Shown piece after piece: positions 34,540-46,500 of a DNA stretch of 64,000 nt. The notes under the pieces are model-generated. The model worked only from the letters and a program-made list of their open reading frames with translations, was not told the origin of the DNA and did not search any database. Within the stretch, counting starts at the first letter, position 1. Every line of letters begins with the position of its first letter. The DNA is from Methylobacterium sp. Leaf112 (GTDB lineage Bacteria > Pseudomonadota > Alphaproteobacteria > Rhizobiales > Beijerinckiaceae). The stretch covers positions 20,367-84,366 of the forward strand of contig NZ_LMNG01000006.1 of assembly GCF_001423295.1 (NCBI RefSeq), in the 5' to 3' direction. The position numbers and the translations under genes were made by a program.

Positions 34540-35205
34540 CTATGCGTCCTCGTAGTCGTACATACCCTCGGTATCGATGCCGCCGCTGGTATCGAATTCG
34601 GGACGGGCGTAGCCAACGCGACCGGAAACGCGCTCGAATGTCAGCACGCTCGTGAACAGGATCTTGTCGCCGTGGTAGACCTGATCCGGGTCGTTCTCGC
34701 CATCCATCGACCCCGACACGGTCACCACCAACGCATCGGGGTTCGGCTGGACGTCGCACTCGTCGATGTAGATCTCGTCGAAATAGGCGTTCGTGGTCGC
34801 CATCTCTCCGGATAACGCCTCCTCGACCTCCGCGGGGTTGCGTTGCACGTAATCGTTGACCTCGTCGTCCAATTGACGGGCAAGCCAGACCTCCCCGGCG
34901 AAGTGCCCGGAAGCGACGATGAAAGCGCCTAGGACGGATGCGAGACCGTTCACGTCAGGCGGACCGACGAGTTCCTTCTGGATCTGGCGAACCCGTCCGT
35001 CCATGAGTCGAAGGTCGGGGATGAGGAAATCGGCCTCAGCCATGGCATCCAGCGGAAACCGCCGCTCCGCCTGGAGTGCCGCCGCCGTGGGATAGCCGAA
35101 ATAGGCCGCCACGATCTCGTGAGCGTGTCCCGATCCGAGCTTCTTGCCGGTCAGGGCCTTGTAGTTCGAGCGGAGGTGGTCCGCGCAGTCCTTGGGAAGG
35201 GACAT
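34540..35205 (-). CDS. Hypothetical acidic protein
   Basis: A 221-residue strongly acidic protein. Its N-terminus (MSLPKDCADHLRSNYKALTG, then GSGHAHEIVAAYFGYPTAAALQAE) resembles the short helical module that opens several phage/mobile-element proteins dealing with toxins or glyoxalase-like folds. The rest, with VQPNPDALVVTVSGSMDGEN and DKILFTSVLTFERVSG, is beta-rich. No catalytic motif was found. Function is unknown. It lies between the DUF5131-TcmP pair and the amine oxidase and is transcribed opposite to both. Confidence 0.65.
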   Translation of the reverse strand: MSLPKDCADHLRSNYKALTGKKLGSGHAHEIVAAYFGYPTAAALQAERRFPLDAMAEADFLIPDLRLMDGRVRQIQKELVGPPDVNGLASVLGAFIVASGHFAGEVWLARQLDDEVNDYVQRNPAEVEEALSGEMATTNAYFDEIYIDECDVQPNPDALVVTVSGSMDGENDPDQVYHGDKILFTSVLTFERVSGRVGYARPEFDTSGGIDTEGMYDYEDA

Positions 35206-35517
35206 GGCATATCCATTTCAACCCGGCGTCTTGAAGGGGTAATCACAAGCGCTTCATGATCACCCTGCGCCGGCTGAGATGGTTGCCGTACAGAGGTCGA
35301 TCCGAGATCGAATTCGCCGCCTTTTGGGTCGCTTGCAGCCCAGGCCATCGGCTCCTCTCCCAGATCTAGGCGCCGAGGATTCTCTCGGCAAGCGGATATC
35401 GAATAATTTCGTCACGCCGCCGTCAGGATGGGCAACTGGTCGTCCTGGTATCGTCGGCCGCGTCGCACCAGGCGTCGGTGTCTTGGAAGCGGTGTCGTCC
35501 GACCTCACCTTGGCCTC
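35206..35517. other. Divergent intergenic region, no gene seen
   Basis: About 310 bp between the acidic hypothetical gene (- strand) and the amine oxidase (+ strand). It should carry both promoters. A lower-GC patch AATAATTTCGTCACG (35401-35415) stands out; no clear operator was seen. Confidence 0.4.
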
Positions 35518-36816
35518 ATGGACAGCACGTTCGACGTCATCATCGTAGGGGGAGGCGCCGCCGGCATCGGCGCCGCACGGCGGCTAGCGGCCCATGGCTC
35601 GTCGACCCTGCTGCTGGAGGCGTCGTCGCGTCTCGGAGGCCGCGCCCACACGCAGGACCTAGGGGGCTATCCGCTCGATCTCGGTTGCGAGTGGCTTCAC
35701 TCAGGCGACCGCAACGCCTGGGTCGGCATCGCCGAGGCATCGGGTTTTCCGGTCAACCGAGGCGAGCCGCCGTGGTCGAAGGCGCATCCCGGCAGCACCC
35801 AGGACGAGGACGCCCAGGAGGTGGCGCAGGGGGCGTTCGGCGACTGGGAGGAGCGGCTCCGGACCGTGGCGGCGAATAGCGACCGAGCCAGCGATGCCCT
35901 TGAGCCCGGCGGCACCTGGAACGCCTACGTGCGAGCCATCGCCGGCTTCATGAGCGGCGTCGCCCCCGAGCAGATATCCGCCGCCGACTACCTCACCTAC
36001 GACGATGCCTCGACGGGCTGGAACTGGCACCTGCCGCTTGGATACGGCACGCTGGTCGCCGCCAGCCTGCCGTCCTCGACGGCGCTGCGGCTCGCCACCC
36101 CCGCCGAGCGGATCGACCTGACGGCGGACGGCGTCGCGGTCACCACGCGCGCCGGCACCGTCCGGGCCGGGGCCGCCATCCTCACGGTCTCGACCGCGGT
36201 CCTGGCCGGCGACGCGATCCGGCTTCCCTCCCACGTGGACCCATGGCGCGAGGCCGCCGCCGCCCTGCCTCTCGGTCGCAACGAAAAGATCTTCCTGGAG
36301 ATCGGGCGCGATGCCGCGTTCGAGCCGGACTCGCATGCCTACGGCAACCTGCGGGACCCAAGGGCCGCCGCCTACTCCATCCGCCCGAACGGATGGCCGG
36401 TGATCGAGGCGTTCCTCGGGGGAGAAGGCGCTCGGATCTTGGAGGAGGAAGGCCCGGCCGCCGGCTTCGCCTTCGTGTTGGCGGAGTTGGCAGCCCTGTT
36501 CGGCACCGACGTGGCGTCCGCGATCCGACCGCTCGCGGCAACCGGATGGAGCCGGATGGCATCCATCGGCGGAGCGTATAGCTGCGCCCTTCCGGGCCGG
36601 TCCCAGGCGCGGGCTCGGCTGGCCCAGCCCTACGAGGACCGCCTCTTCTTCGCGGGCGAGGCAACCCACCCTTTCGACTTCACGACCGCCCACGGGGCGC
36701 ACGACAGCGGCCAAAGGGCTGCCGACGAGGCCGTGTCGGCGCTTCGGGACAGTCGCCGCCGTGGGCTGGCAGGTGGCCCGCCAGCTTCTTCCCCGGTACG
36801 GCGGAGGTCCGCATGA
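35518..36816 (+). CDS. FAD-dependent amine oxidase family protein
   Basis: A 432-residue flavin amine oxidase. The FAD motif VIIVGGGAAGIGAARRLAAHG opens the protein (given in part: VGGGAAGIGAARRLAAHG), followed by the ADP-ribose segment LLEASSRLGGRAHT. The C-terminal cofactor motif reads LFFAGEATHPFDFTTAHGAH and then DSGQRAADEAV. These enzymes oxidise amines, polyamines or amino acids and release hydrogen peroxide. The substrate is not visible. The start at 35518 places the FAD motif at residue 8, as is usual; the longer frame from 35428 adds intergenic-looking sequence. Confidence 0.85.
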   Translation: MDSTFDVIIVGGGAAGIGAARRLAAHGSSTLLLEASSRLGGRAHTQDLGGYPLDLGCEWLHSGDRNAWVGIAEASGFPVNRGEPPWSKAHPGSTQDEDAQEVAQGAFGDWEERLRTVAANSDRASDALEPGGTWNAYVRAIAGFMSGVAPEQISAADYLTYDDASTGWNWHLPLGYGTLVAASLPSSTALRLATPAERIDLTADGVAVTTRAGTVRAGAAILTVSTAVLAGDAIRLPSHVDPWREAAAALPLGRNEKIFLEIGRDAAFEPDSHAYGNLRDPRAAAYSIRPNGWPVIEAFLGGEGARILEEEGPAAGFAFVLAELAALFGTDVASAIRPLAATGWSRMASIGGAYSCALPGRSQARARLAQPYEDRLFFAGEATHPFDFTTAHGAHDSGQRAADEAVSALRDSRRRGLAGGPPASSPVRRRSA

Positions 36817-36962
36817 CAAGGTGGTCGTAGCCCGGACCACCACCGCTGCTCGCGGACCGCCTGAACGCCATCGGATCGGGCGAGCCGTCGAGACGCCGCC
36901 GGGCTTGCCCGTATGGTTTTGGAAGACGGGTACGGGAAGCGTTGCCGCCCGTCCCGTCTCGA

Positions 36963-37808
36963 TCAGATGACGCCGATGCTGGCTGTGACCAAGGCATTCA
37001 CCTGATCGATCCTGGTCGCCACGAGGTAACCCGAGGTCGAATCCCACCCCCAGATCAAGCCGGTGACCTGCGCCAGACCGGCGTTCCAGGTGCCGCCAGC
37101 TTGCAGCGTCTCGTAGTACCGCGTGTTCCAGACGAGCGAGCCGCTCATACCGGGTGGCACTGGCAACGGACCACTGCCCACGACGTGCTGGGCCGGGCCG
37201 GGCCGGTGCTCGACCGCGAAATGCAGGGCGGGGTCGAACACGCCGGACGAGGTGAGCCGGTTGAAGGCATTACCCGAGAGCGCCGCGCCGCCTGGGGTTT
37301 CCTGACACAGGTAGCCGGTGCCGTTCGCGACCATGGTGCCGAAGGTGAAGCGGGCATTCTGTGCCGCGAAGCCGTAGACGAAGAGGAGTTCGCAATCGAC
37401 CGGGGCATGCAGAGGTGCGATCCGGCTCGGCGGCACCGCGCCGCCGTGGTGGCCGTGGCCCTGCCAGACTGCGGGGGCGACGCGGGCGAGCGCGCCATCG
37501 AGCGGATGCGGGGCGCGAAGGCACGGGCCGGTGATCTGCCAGATGGTGTCGAGGTTGCGGAACTTGTGCGTCAGCGCCTGGGACGGATGCAGCGCGAGCA
37601 CGTGTTCGTTGCTGAGCAGGAGCGCTCCGCTCGGGTCTTCGAGGTAGGAGCCGGTGCCCCAATGCTGACCCCATGAGCCATGCGAGATGGAGATCGGGGT
37701 TGCGTAGCGGTTGACGGCCGCGAGCATGTCGCGGGTGATCTGGGCGTAGGGGATGATGGGCGGGAGGGTCGGGGAAGGGGTGGGGGTGGGGGTTACGTGA
37801 CCTGACAT
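36963..37808 (-). CDS. Trypsin-like peptidase-fold protein
   Basis: A 281-residue protein with a chymotrypsin/trypsin-like fold. The candidate triad is H in SNEHVLAL (in GALLLSNEHVLALH), D in HPLDGALARV and S in GMSGSLVWN. The N-terminus is Pro/Thr-rich (MSGHVTPTPTPSPTLPP) without a normal signal peptide. The order and spacing are consistent with a stand-alone serine protease, perhaps one that cuts a partner on demand. It starts at the ATG 37808, with AAGGAAC upstream. No neighbouring partner gene is obvious. The alternative is an inactive protease-like binding domain. Confidence 0.7.
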   Translation of the reverse strand: MSGHVTPTPTPSPTLPPIIPYAQITRDMLAAVNRYATPISISHGSWGQHWGTGSYLEDPSGALLLSNEHVLALHPSQALTHKFRNLDTIWQITGPCLRAPHPLDGALARVAPAVWQGHGHHGGAVPPSRIAPLHAPVDCELLFVYGFAAQNARFTFGTMVANGTGYLCQETPGGAALSGNAFNRLTSSGVFDPALHFAVEHRPGPAQHVVGSGPLPVPPGMSGSLVWNTRYYETLQAGGTWNAGLAQVTGLIWGWDSTSGYLVATRIDQVNALVTASIGVI

Positions 37809-38097
37809 AGGTAAATGTTCCTTCGTGAGGGTGGATGGTTCTGTTGGACGATAGTCATGGCTGACCTCGGTTCCGGACGTTTGCGGGAACCCGCGCCACC
37901 GAACGGCAAACGCCGGAGGCACGGGAGACACGACAAGCTCTCGCTGTGCCGATAGACAGACTATAGGGCCGAACGCCCCCTAAGTCAAGTATTACTTTGA
38001 ATTACCAGCCTGCCAAAGCCAACTTTTCCTGCCGATAGCAGTTAAAGCGCTTCGGGATACTCGATGGGATCGCTTCCCGGGGTGCAGTCGAAGGTCC

Positions 38098-38991
38098 TCA
38101 TCCCCGGTAGCGGAGCGCCTCGACCACCAGGGCGAAGGCCGGGGCGTGCTGGTGCCGGCTCGGGTAGTACAGGTGGTAGCCGGCGAACGGGGGGCACCAT
38201 TCGGCCAGGACCCGCTTGAGTCGGCCCTCATCGACGTAGGGCCGCACCCGGTCCTCCGGCAGGTAGGCGAGGCCCAGCCCGCCCAGGGCGGCCTTCAGGA
38301 TCAGGCCGGTGTTGTTGAACACCATCTGGCCCTCGACCCGCACGTTGAGCTCGCGGCCGGCCTTCTCGAACTCCCAGGCGTAGATGTTCCCCCGCGTCGG
38401 CAGGCGAAGGTTGATGCAGCGGTGGTGCATCAGGTCCTGCGGCTTCCGGGGCCTCCCACGGTTCTCGAAATACTCGCTCGATCCGACGACGGCCATGCGG
38501 ATGTCCGGCCCGATCCGCACCGCGATCATGTCCTTCTCGACCATCTCGCCATGGCGCACCCCGGCGTCGAAGCCGTCGCTGACGATGTTCGTCAGCCCGT
38601 TGTCGGTGACGATCTCGACCTTGATGTCGGGGTAGGCAGGCAGCAGCCGCTCCATGGCCGGCAGCAGGATGGTCTCGGCGGAGTGCTCGCCCGAGGTGAT
38701 GCGGACGGTTCCGGCGGGCTTGTCCCGCATACCGGTGAGCGTCGCGATCTCCTCGTCGATATCCTCCAGGCGTGATCGCACGGTCCTGAGGAGCCGCTCC
38801 CCCACCTCCGTCGGGGCGACGCTGCGGGTGGTGCGGGTCAGCAGACGCAGGCCGAGGCGCGTCTCAAGGGTCTTCATGCTGTGGCTGAGGGCCGATTGCG
38901 AGACCCCGAGCTGCGCCGCCGCCCGGGTGAAGCTCCGCTCGCGCGCGACCGCGACGAAGGCCGCCAGGTCGTTGAGGTTCTCGCGCGCCAT
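38098..38991 (-). CDS. LysR-family transcriptional regulator
   Basis: A 297-residue LysR protein. The N-terminal winged helix (LAAFVAVARERSFTRAAAQL, then GVSQSALSHSMKTLETRLG) is followed by the substrate-binding domain (PAGTVRITSGEHSAETILLP). It is divergent from the cupin and aldo/keto reductase genes, the usual sign that it controls them. The 118-bp shared region contains direct ATTCAT repeats and a TTCATGAA palindrome that could be its binding site. The effector is unknown; a quinone or electrophile is a guess based on the neighbours. Confidence 0.9.
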   Translation of the reverse strand: MARENLNDLAAFVAVARERSFTRAAAQLGVSQSALSHSMKTLETRLGLRLLTRTTRSVAPTEVGERLLRTVRSRLEDIDEEIATLTGMRDKPAGTVRITSGEHSAETILLPAMERLLPAYPDIKVEIVTDNGLTNIVSDGFDAGVRHGEMVEKDMIAVRIGPDIRMAVVGSSEYFENRGRPRKPQDLMHHRCINLRLPTRGNIYAWEFEKAGRELNVRVEGQMVFNNTGLILKAALGGLGLAYLPEDRVRPYVDEGRLKRVLAEWCPPFAGYHLYYPSRHQHAPAFALVVEALRYRG

Positions 38992-39010
38992 TCATGAACC
39001 TTATTCATAG
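38990..39010. promoter_or_regulatory. LysR-box candidate
   Basis: ATTCATGAACCTTATTCATAG contains two ATTCAT repeats 13 bp apart (38990-38995, 39003-39008) and the palindrome TTCATGAA (38991-38998), at the start of the divergent LysR/cupin region. LysR proteins bind T-N11-A type sites in such positions; overlap with the LysR start codon suits autorepression. Confidence 0.45.
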
Positions 39011-39057
39011 CCCCATGCCGATCTTACCGTCTAATCGGCCAAAGGCCCGAGGGCTAG

Positions 39058-40530
<1,473 letters not shown>

Positions 40531-40728
40531 CCACACGCTTGGAGCGTGGAAATTCGCGACTCCTAGGGAAGCAGGCAATGGGAAGCGCTTCATTTCCCTC
40601 AAGCGCCGTGCGTTGTGCCATGATCGACGCGTAGGCCTCCGAGCGTCCCCTTCACTGCGTCCGAGGGACTGGGATCTCGGTCCGGGCTCCAGTCGGTGGC
40701 GATTGGCGTCGAACGGGGGAGGGACGGC

Positions 40729-42957
40729 ATGACCAAGCACCTCGTCGCCCGTGCGAATGTCCTGATCCTCGGGGTGCTGCTGGCTATCCTCGCCCTCGTC
40801 GGCGCGATGACCTGGGAAAGGCTCAATGCCTCCCGCGACGCGCGGCAGTGGTCGCAGCACAGCTACGACGTCCTCGGCACGCTCAAGGACCTCGCCATCG
40901 CCCTGCGCGACGCAGAGACGGGCCAGCGTGGCTACGTGCTCACGGGCAAGGACGAGTACCTCGCACCCTATGACGCCGCCCGCGACCGCATCGGCGTGCT
41001 CCAGGGCGAGATGCAAAAACTCACCGCCGACAATCCGGTGCAGCAGCAACGGTTGCGGGACCTCGCACCCGTGATCCAGCACAAGTTGGAGGAACTCGCC
41101 CAGACCGTGCAGGCGCGGCGGGATTCCGGGTTGGAAACGGCGCTACGCATCGTCAATTCGGATGCCGGCAAGGCGTACATGAGGGATGCCGAGGCGTCCC
41201 TGTCGGCGATGCTCGCCGACGAGGAGAAGTTGCTGACCGAACGCGTCGCCCAGAACGATGCCCGTGCCGGCTGGGTGCGCTGGATGGTGATCGGCGGCTC
41301 CGCGCTCGCCATCCTGGTCCTTTTGGCTGCCGCGCGGCTCCTCAACCAAGCATGGTCGCGCTCCCACAAGGCGGAGATCGCCCAGGGTGATCTCGTCCTG
41401 CGCCTGCGCACCACTCTCGACAGCCTCAGCCAGGGCGTCGCCGTTTTCGGACCGGATCGGAAGCTCAAGAACTGGAATCATTGCTTCCAGGTTCTGCTCG
41501 ACCTGCCCAAGGCGATGGTGCGTCCGGGCACCGCCTACGCCGCCTTCGTCGAGCACACGGCGGAGCCGGGCCGTCCCGCCCTGGAGACCGAGGATCAGAT
41601 CCGACATGGCAGCCAGCAGCCGGGCGAGGCCGTGACCTACGAGCGCCAGCGCGCTGACAGCCACCACCTTGAGATCCGCCGCACCCCGATGCCGGACGGC
41701 GGGTTCGTACTGACCCTTTCCGATATGACCAAGCGCGTCCAGGCCGAGGGTGTGCTGCGGGAAGCCCAGAAAATGCAGGCCATCGGCCAGCTGACCGGGG
41801 GCATCGCGCATGACTTCAACAACCTGCTGCAGGTCATCGTCGGGAACCTTGAGTTCGTACGCGCCAAGGTGAGCGACGACCCCAAGCTGCAGCAGCGCAT
41901 CGAGCGCGCGGCCTGGGCGGCCCAGCGCGGGGCGACCCTGACCAGCCAGCTCCTCGCATTCGCCCGCAAGCAGCCGCTGGCGCCTGCCGCCATCGACCTT
42001 GCAGCCACCATGCCCGATCTGGTGCCGCTCCTGCGTCGCACCCTCGGCGAGCACATCGACGTCCGCTACGTCGAGACCGCCGGGCTCTGGCCGGCCATGG
42101 CCGACCCGGCGCAGTTGGAGAGCGCCGTCCTCAACCTCGCCCTGAACGCCCGCGACGCGATGCCGGGCGGCGGCCGCCTCACCATCGAGCTCGGCAACAA
42201 GGTGCTGGACGAGGCATACGCCCGCGACAACACCGAGGTGACGCCGGGCGACTACGCCATGGTGGCGGTCTCCGACACCGGCCACGGCATGACGCGCGAG
42301 GTCGTGGCGCGGGTGTTCGAACCCTTCTTCACGACCAAGCCGGACGGCAAGGGCACGGGGCTCGGCCTCGCCATGGTGTTCGGCTTCGTCAAGCAGTCCG
42401 GCGGGCATGTGAAGATCTACTCCGAGCCCGGCCAGGGCACGACGGTGAAGATCTACCTGCCGCGCGCCATGAAGGCCGTCACCGCCGCGGCGACCCGCAC
42501 GTCCGCCCCCATCGACCTGCCGCGCGGATCGGCGACGGTGCTGGTGGTCGAGGACGAGGCGGCGGTGCGCGAGATCGCCTGCGCGATCCTCTCCGACCTC
42601 GGCTACCGGGTGCTGGAGGCGGCCGACGGCGAGGAGGGCCTGCGGATGTTCGGGCTCCACGCTTCGCAGGTCGACCTGCTGCTGACCGACGTGGTGCTGC
42701 CCGGCAAGGTACGCGGACGCGATCTATCGGAGAGCATCGCCGCGATCCGCCCGGAGGTCAGGGTGATCTTCATGTCCGGCTACACGGAGAACTCCATCGT
42801 CCACCACGGTCGCCTCGACGACGGGGTCCACCTCATCGGCAAGCCGTTCAAGCGGGAGCAACTCGCGCGCAAGGTCGCCGAGGTTCTCGGTTCGCCGGTG
42901 GCGTTAGGGAACGAAGGCCCCAACATCGTGGAACTGAGACCGCGTCGTGACGGCTAG
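40729..42957 (+). CDS. CHASE3-domain hybrid histidine kinase with receiver
   Basis: A 742-residue membrane sensor. Two membrane segments (VLILGVLLAILALVGAM, about 11-27; MVIGGSALAILVLLAAARLL, about 186-205) flank a CHASE3 domain marked by DAETGQRGYVLTG. A PAS-7-like domain (DSLSQGVAVFGPDRKLKNW) precedes the kinase. The phospho-accepting His is in GGIAHDFNNLL (about residue 360), the ATP site in DTGHGM and GTGLGLAMVFGF, and a C-terminal receiver (VLVVEDEAAVREI) has its Asp in LLLTDVVLPG (about 653). The signal is unknown. The start at 40729 gives the first membrane helix at the N-terminus. Confidence 0.9.
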   Translation: MTKHLVARANVLILGVLLAILALVGAMTWERLNASRDARQWSQHSYDVLGTLKDLAIALRDAETGQRGYVLTGKDEYLAPYDAARDRIGVLQGEMQKLTADNPVQQQRLRDLAPVIQHKLEELAQTVQARRDSGLETALRIVNSDAGKAYMRDAEASLSAMLADEEKLLTERVAQNDARAGWVRWMVIGGSALAILVLLAAARLLNQAWSRSHKAEIAQGDLVLRLRTTLDSLSQGVAVFGPDRKLKNWNHCFQVLLDLPKAMVRPGTAYAAFVEHTAEPGRPALETEDQIRHGSQQPGEAVTYERQRADSHHLEIRRTPMPDGGFVLTLSDMTKRVQAEGVLREAQKMQAIGQLTGGIAHDFNNLLQVIVGNLEFVRAKVSDDPKLQQRIERAAWAAQRGATLTSQLLAFARKQPLAPAAIDLAATMPDLVPLLRRTLGEHIDVRYVETAGLWPAMADPAQLESAVLNLALNARDAMPGGGRLTIELGNKVLDEAYARDNTEVTPGDYAMVAVSDTGHGMTREVVARVFEPFFTTKPDGKGTGLGLAMVFGFVKQSGGHVKIYSEPGQGTTVKIYLPRAMKAVTAAATRTSAPIDLPRGSATVLVVEDEAAVREIACAILSDLGYRVLEAADGEEGLRMFGLHASQVDLLLTDVVLPGKVRGRDLSESIAAIRPEVRVIFMSGYTENSIVHHGRLDDGVHLIGKPFKREQLARKVAEVLGSPVALGNEGPNIVELRPRRDG

Positions 42958-43021
42958 CGGCCCCCCCAGGACCTTCGAGCAAACCGCCGAACGACCTACC
43001 GAGTAGGTAGCGAATCGTGGC

Positions 43022-43459
43022 TCAGTTTGGATTTGCAGTGAGCGCGGCGAGGAAACAGACCGTAGCGGCAATCCCCAACGCGGTCCGCACCGCGTGCAGC
43101 CCGTTCCACTTAGCGAGAAGCTTTCGTGTTTCCGGACCGGCTACCGCTGGTTCGGTAGCCATCAACACCCGATTGACCGGCAAGATACCGAATAACGTCC
43201 AGGGCCAATTCGCTATCATCAGAAGTGCGCCGACCAGAAAAAGTAACCTTCCTTCGATCCACCATGCGACGGCGCCTAGCAAGAACCCAATGATCGCTAA
43301 GCTCGACTGCATCAGGAGCCCTCGATTATATGAAGGTTTCCATTGCGTCAGGAATGCACTGTCTGACAAAATTGCACGAGCAGGATGCTCGGCGATATTT
43401 ATATAAAATGCTGCCCCGGTAAACAGTGCCGCAGTCGTCAGAGCCAAGCAACCAAACAT
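43022..43459 (-). CDS. DUF1772-family membrane protein
   Basis: A 145-residue protein with four membrane segments (FGCLALTTAALFTGAAFYI; LLMQSSLAIIGFLLGAVAWW; LLFLVGALLMIANWPWTLFG; RTALGIAATVCFLAALTA). The pattern AAFYINIAEHPAR at the first loop and GILPVNRVLM after the third helix fit DUF1772, an uncharacterised family. Lower GC than neighbours. It lies between two kinases and is transcribed toward the CHASE3 kinase gene's end. Confidence 0.8.
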   Translation of the reverse strand: MFGCLALTTAALFTGAAFYINIAEHPARAILSDSAFLTQWKPSYNRGLLMQSSLAIIGFLLGAVAWWIEGRLLFLVGALLMIANWPWTLFGILPVNRVLMATEPAVAGPETRKLLAKWNGLHAVRTALGIAATVCFLAALTANPN

Positions 43460-43599
43460 TATGCACTTCCGCTAAGCCGCAGTCCGCTTGTCGTAAAATT
43501 CAAGCTGCCCTGGCGCAGGTGCATCGTTATCCACCGACCCGGCGATATCGTCCATGCTCCACCGCGTCGTTCCGGCGATGCCGCAACGGACCTCGAACC

Positions 43600-46500
43600 T
43601 TACGACCTCTCCTCGATCAGCCCTCGGATGCGGCTTGCGAGCGCCTCCAGGGCGAACGGCTTCACCAGGATCTCCATGCCGGGGGCGAGGTGGCCGTGGT
43701 TGAGCGCGGCGTTCTCGGCGTAGCCGGTGATGAACAGCACCTTCAGGCCGGGGCGCGAGACCTTGGCCGCGTCCGCCATCTGCCGTCCGTTCATGCCGCC
43801 GGGCAGGCCGACGTCGGTCACCAGCAGGTCTATGCGCACGTCCGACTGCAGCACCTTGAGGCCGGAGGCGCCGTCGCCCGCCTCGATGGCCGCGTAGCCT
43901 AGATCCTCTAGCACCTCGGTGACGAGCATCCGGACGGTGGGCTCGTCGTCGACGACCAACACCGTCTCGCCAGCCTTGGCCCTGGCGGCCGCCGAAAGGT
44001 CCGGGACCGCCTCCGACACATCCGCCTCACCGCGGTGGCGGGGTAGGTAGAGGCAGACCATCGTGCCGTTCCCAGGCTCGGAATAGATCCGCACCTGCCC
44101 GCCGGACTGCTTGGCGAAGCCGTAGATCATCGACAAACCGAGGCCCGTACCCTCGCCCATCGGCTTGGTGGTGAAGAACGGGTCGAACGCCTTGGCCACT
44201 ATGTCGGGTGCCATGCCGGTGCCGTTGTCCGAGACGCACAGCGCCACGTACTGCCCCGGCTCCAGGTCGCGCTCGCGGGCGGCGGTCCGGTCGAGCCAGC
44301 GGTTGCTCGTCTCGACGACGATGCGGCCGCCGTCGGGCATGGCATCCCGGGCGTTGATGCAGAGGTTGAGCAAGGCGTTCTCAAGCTGGCTCGGATCGAC
44401 CAGGGTCGGCCACAGGCCGCCGGCGCCGACCACCTCGACGGACACCGCCGGCCCGACCGTGCGGCGCACGAGCTCCTCCATGCCCTCGATCAGCCGGTTC
44501 ACGTCGGTCGGCTTGGGCGCGAGGGTCTGGCGTCGGGAGAAGGCGAGCAGGCGGTGCGTCAGGGCGGCGGCGCGTCGGGCCGCGCCCTGGGCGGCCCCGA
44601 TGTAGCGCTCCAGGTCGCCCATCCGGCCCTGGAGCATGCGCGTCTGCATCAGCTCCAGCGAGCCGACGATGCCCGCCAGCATGTTGTTAAAGTCATGCGC
44701 GAGGCCCCCCGTGAGTTGCCCGACCGCCTCCATCTTCTGCGATTGCCGCAGTGCCTCCTCGGTTCGGGCGAGCGCCTCGGCCTGGGCCTTGGCGGCGGTC
44801 ACGTCGCGCACGGTGGCGTAGATCAGGCCACCGGTCGGGACCGCGTTCCAGGAGAGCCAGCGCCAGCTTCCGTCGCGATGGCGGTAGCGGTTCTCGAACG
44901 ACATCTGCGCGTCGCCCCGCGCCAGACCCACCGCGGCTTCCTCGGTCAGGGCGCGGTCGTCGGGATGGACGAAGTCGAGGAACGGGCCGGCCTTCATCTC
45001 GGCTTCCGTCCAGCCGAGCGTCGCCGTCCAGGCCGGGTTGAGGCTGACGAAGCGGCCGTCGAAGTTGGCCACGCAGAGCATGTCCGAGGATGCCCTCCAG
45101 ATCATGTCCCGCTCGGCCGTACGCGCGGCAACCTGGCGTTCGAGCTCCTCGGCCTGGCGGCGTCGCTCGTCGACGTCGGTATGGGTACCGACCCATTGTG
45201 TGATCGTGCCGGCCGCGTCCCGGACAGGCTGCGCCCTCGCCAGGAACCAGCGATGGGCGCCATCGGCCCCGCGGATACGGAACTCGACCTCGTAGTGCTC
45301 ACCCGTTTCGATGGAACGAGCCCAGCCTTCCCGGGCCGCCGGCAGGTCGTCGGGATGGATCAGGTCGACCCAGGTCGCGACCCGGTTCAGGCTACCCGGA
45401 TCGACGCCGGTGTAGGCGTATGCCTGCCCGTTGAACCAGTACAGCGTGCCGTTCGGCCGGGCCGCCCAGACTTGGTTCGGCACGGCCTCGGCGAAGGCGC
45501 GGAACTGCGCCTCGCTGGCCTGGAGGTCTGCCTCCGCGCGCCTGCGGGCGGTGACGTCCCGGAACAACACCGAGACCTGACGCCGGCTCGCCGGTTCGAT
45601 CCGCGCTGCCGAGACCTCGATGTGCCGACCGGCAACCGGGAACGCCCGTTCGAACCGGATCGATTCCCCCGTCCGCAGCACGCCGCCGTAGAGATTTAGC
45701 CAGCCCTCGGCCTCGTCCGGCGCGAGGTCGCGCAACGTCCGCCCGACGATGTTCGCGATCCCGGTCTGGCGCTCGTAGCCTTGGTTGGCGACGGTGTGGA
45801 CGTAGTCGCTCGCCGGACCGTGCGGCCCGTCGATGAACTCGATGATGCAGAAGCCGTCGTCGACCGCCTCGAACAGCGCCGTGTAGCGCTCCTCGGTTTC
45901 TCGCCGGGCCGTGGCGTCGACCATGGTCCCGAGCGCCCGGAACGCACGGCCATGCTCGTCGAACAGGCAACGCCCCTTGGCCCCCACCCAGCGCACGGTA
46001 CCGTCCAAGGGGGAGACGACGCGGAACTCGGCCTCGAACGGTGCGCGCCGCTCCGGATCGAGGGTGGCGGCGAACGCCGACAGCGTCGCCTCCCGGTCGT
46101 CGGGGTGCAGGCAGTCACGAAGCGTACCGAGACCGCATGGCGCGTTCGGAGACAGGCCGAACAGGCCGCGGGTGCGTTCGGACAGGGTCAGTGCATCGGA
46201 GACGATGTCGAGGTCCCAGGTGCCGATCTCGGCCGCCTCGGTCGCCAGCCGCAGCGCCATCTCGCTGAACTGCAGGCGCTCGGCGTCGGTGGCGCGGGCC
46301 GCCGACAGGGCGGCGTTCTCGCCGCGCAAGGCCGCGAGCTGCAAGACGTCGGCGCTGACGTCGTACTGGCTCGCAAAGAAGTACGCGACCTCGCCGGCGG
46401 CGTCCTTGACCGGCGCCAGGAGCAGCTGGTTCCAGAAGGTCGTGCCGTCCTTGCGGTAGTTGAGGAGCGCGACCTCGATGCCGCGCCGGGCTGCGATGGC

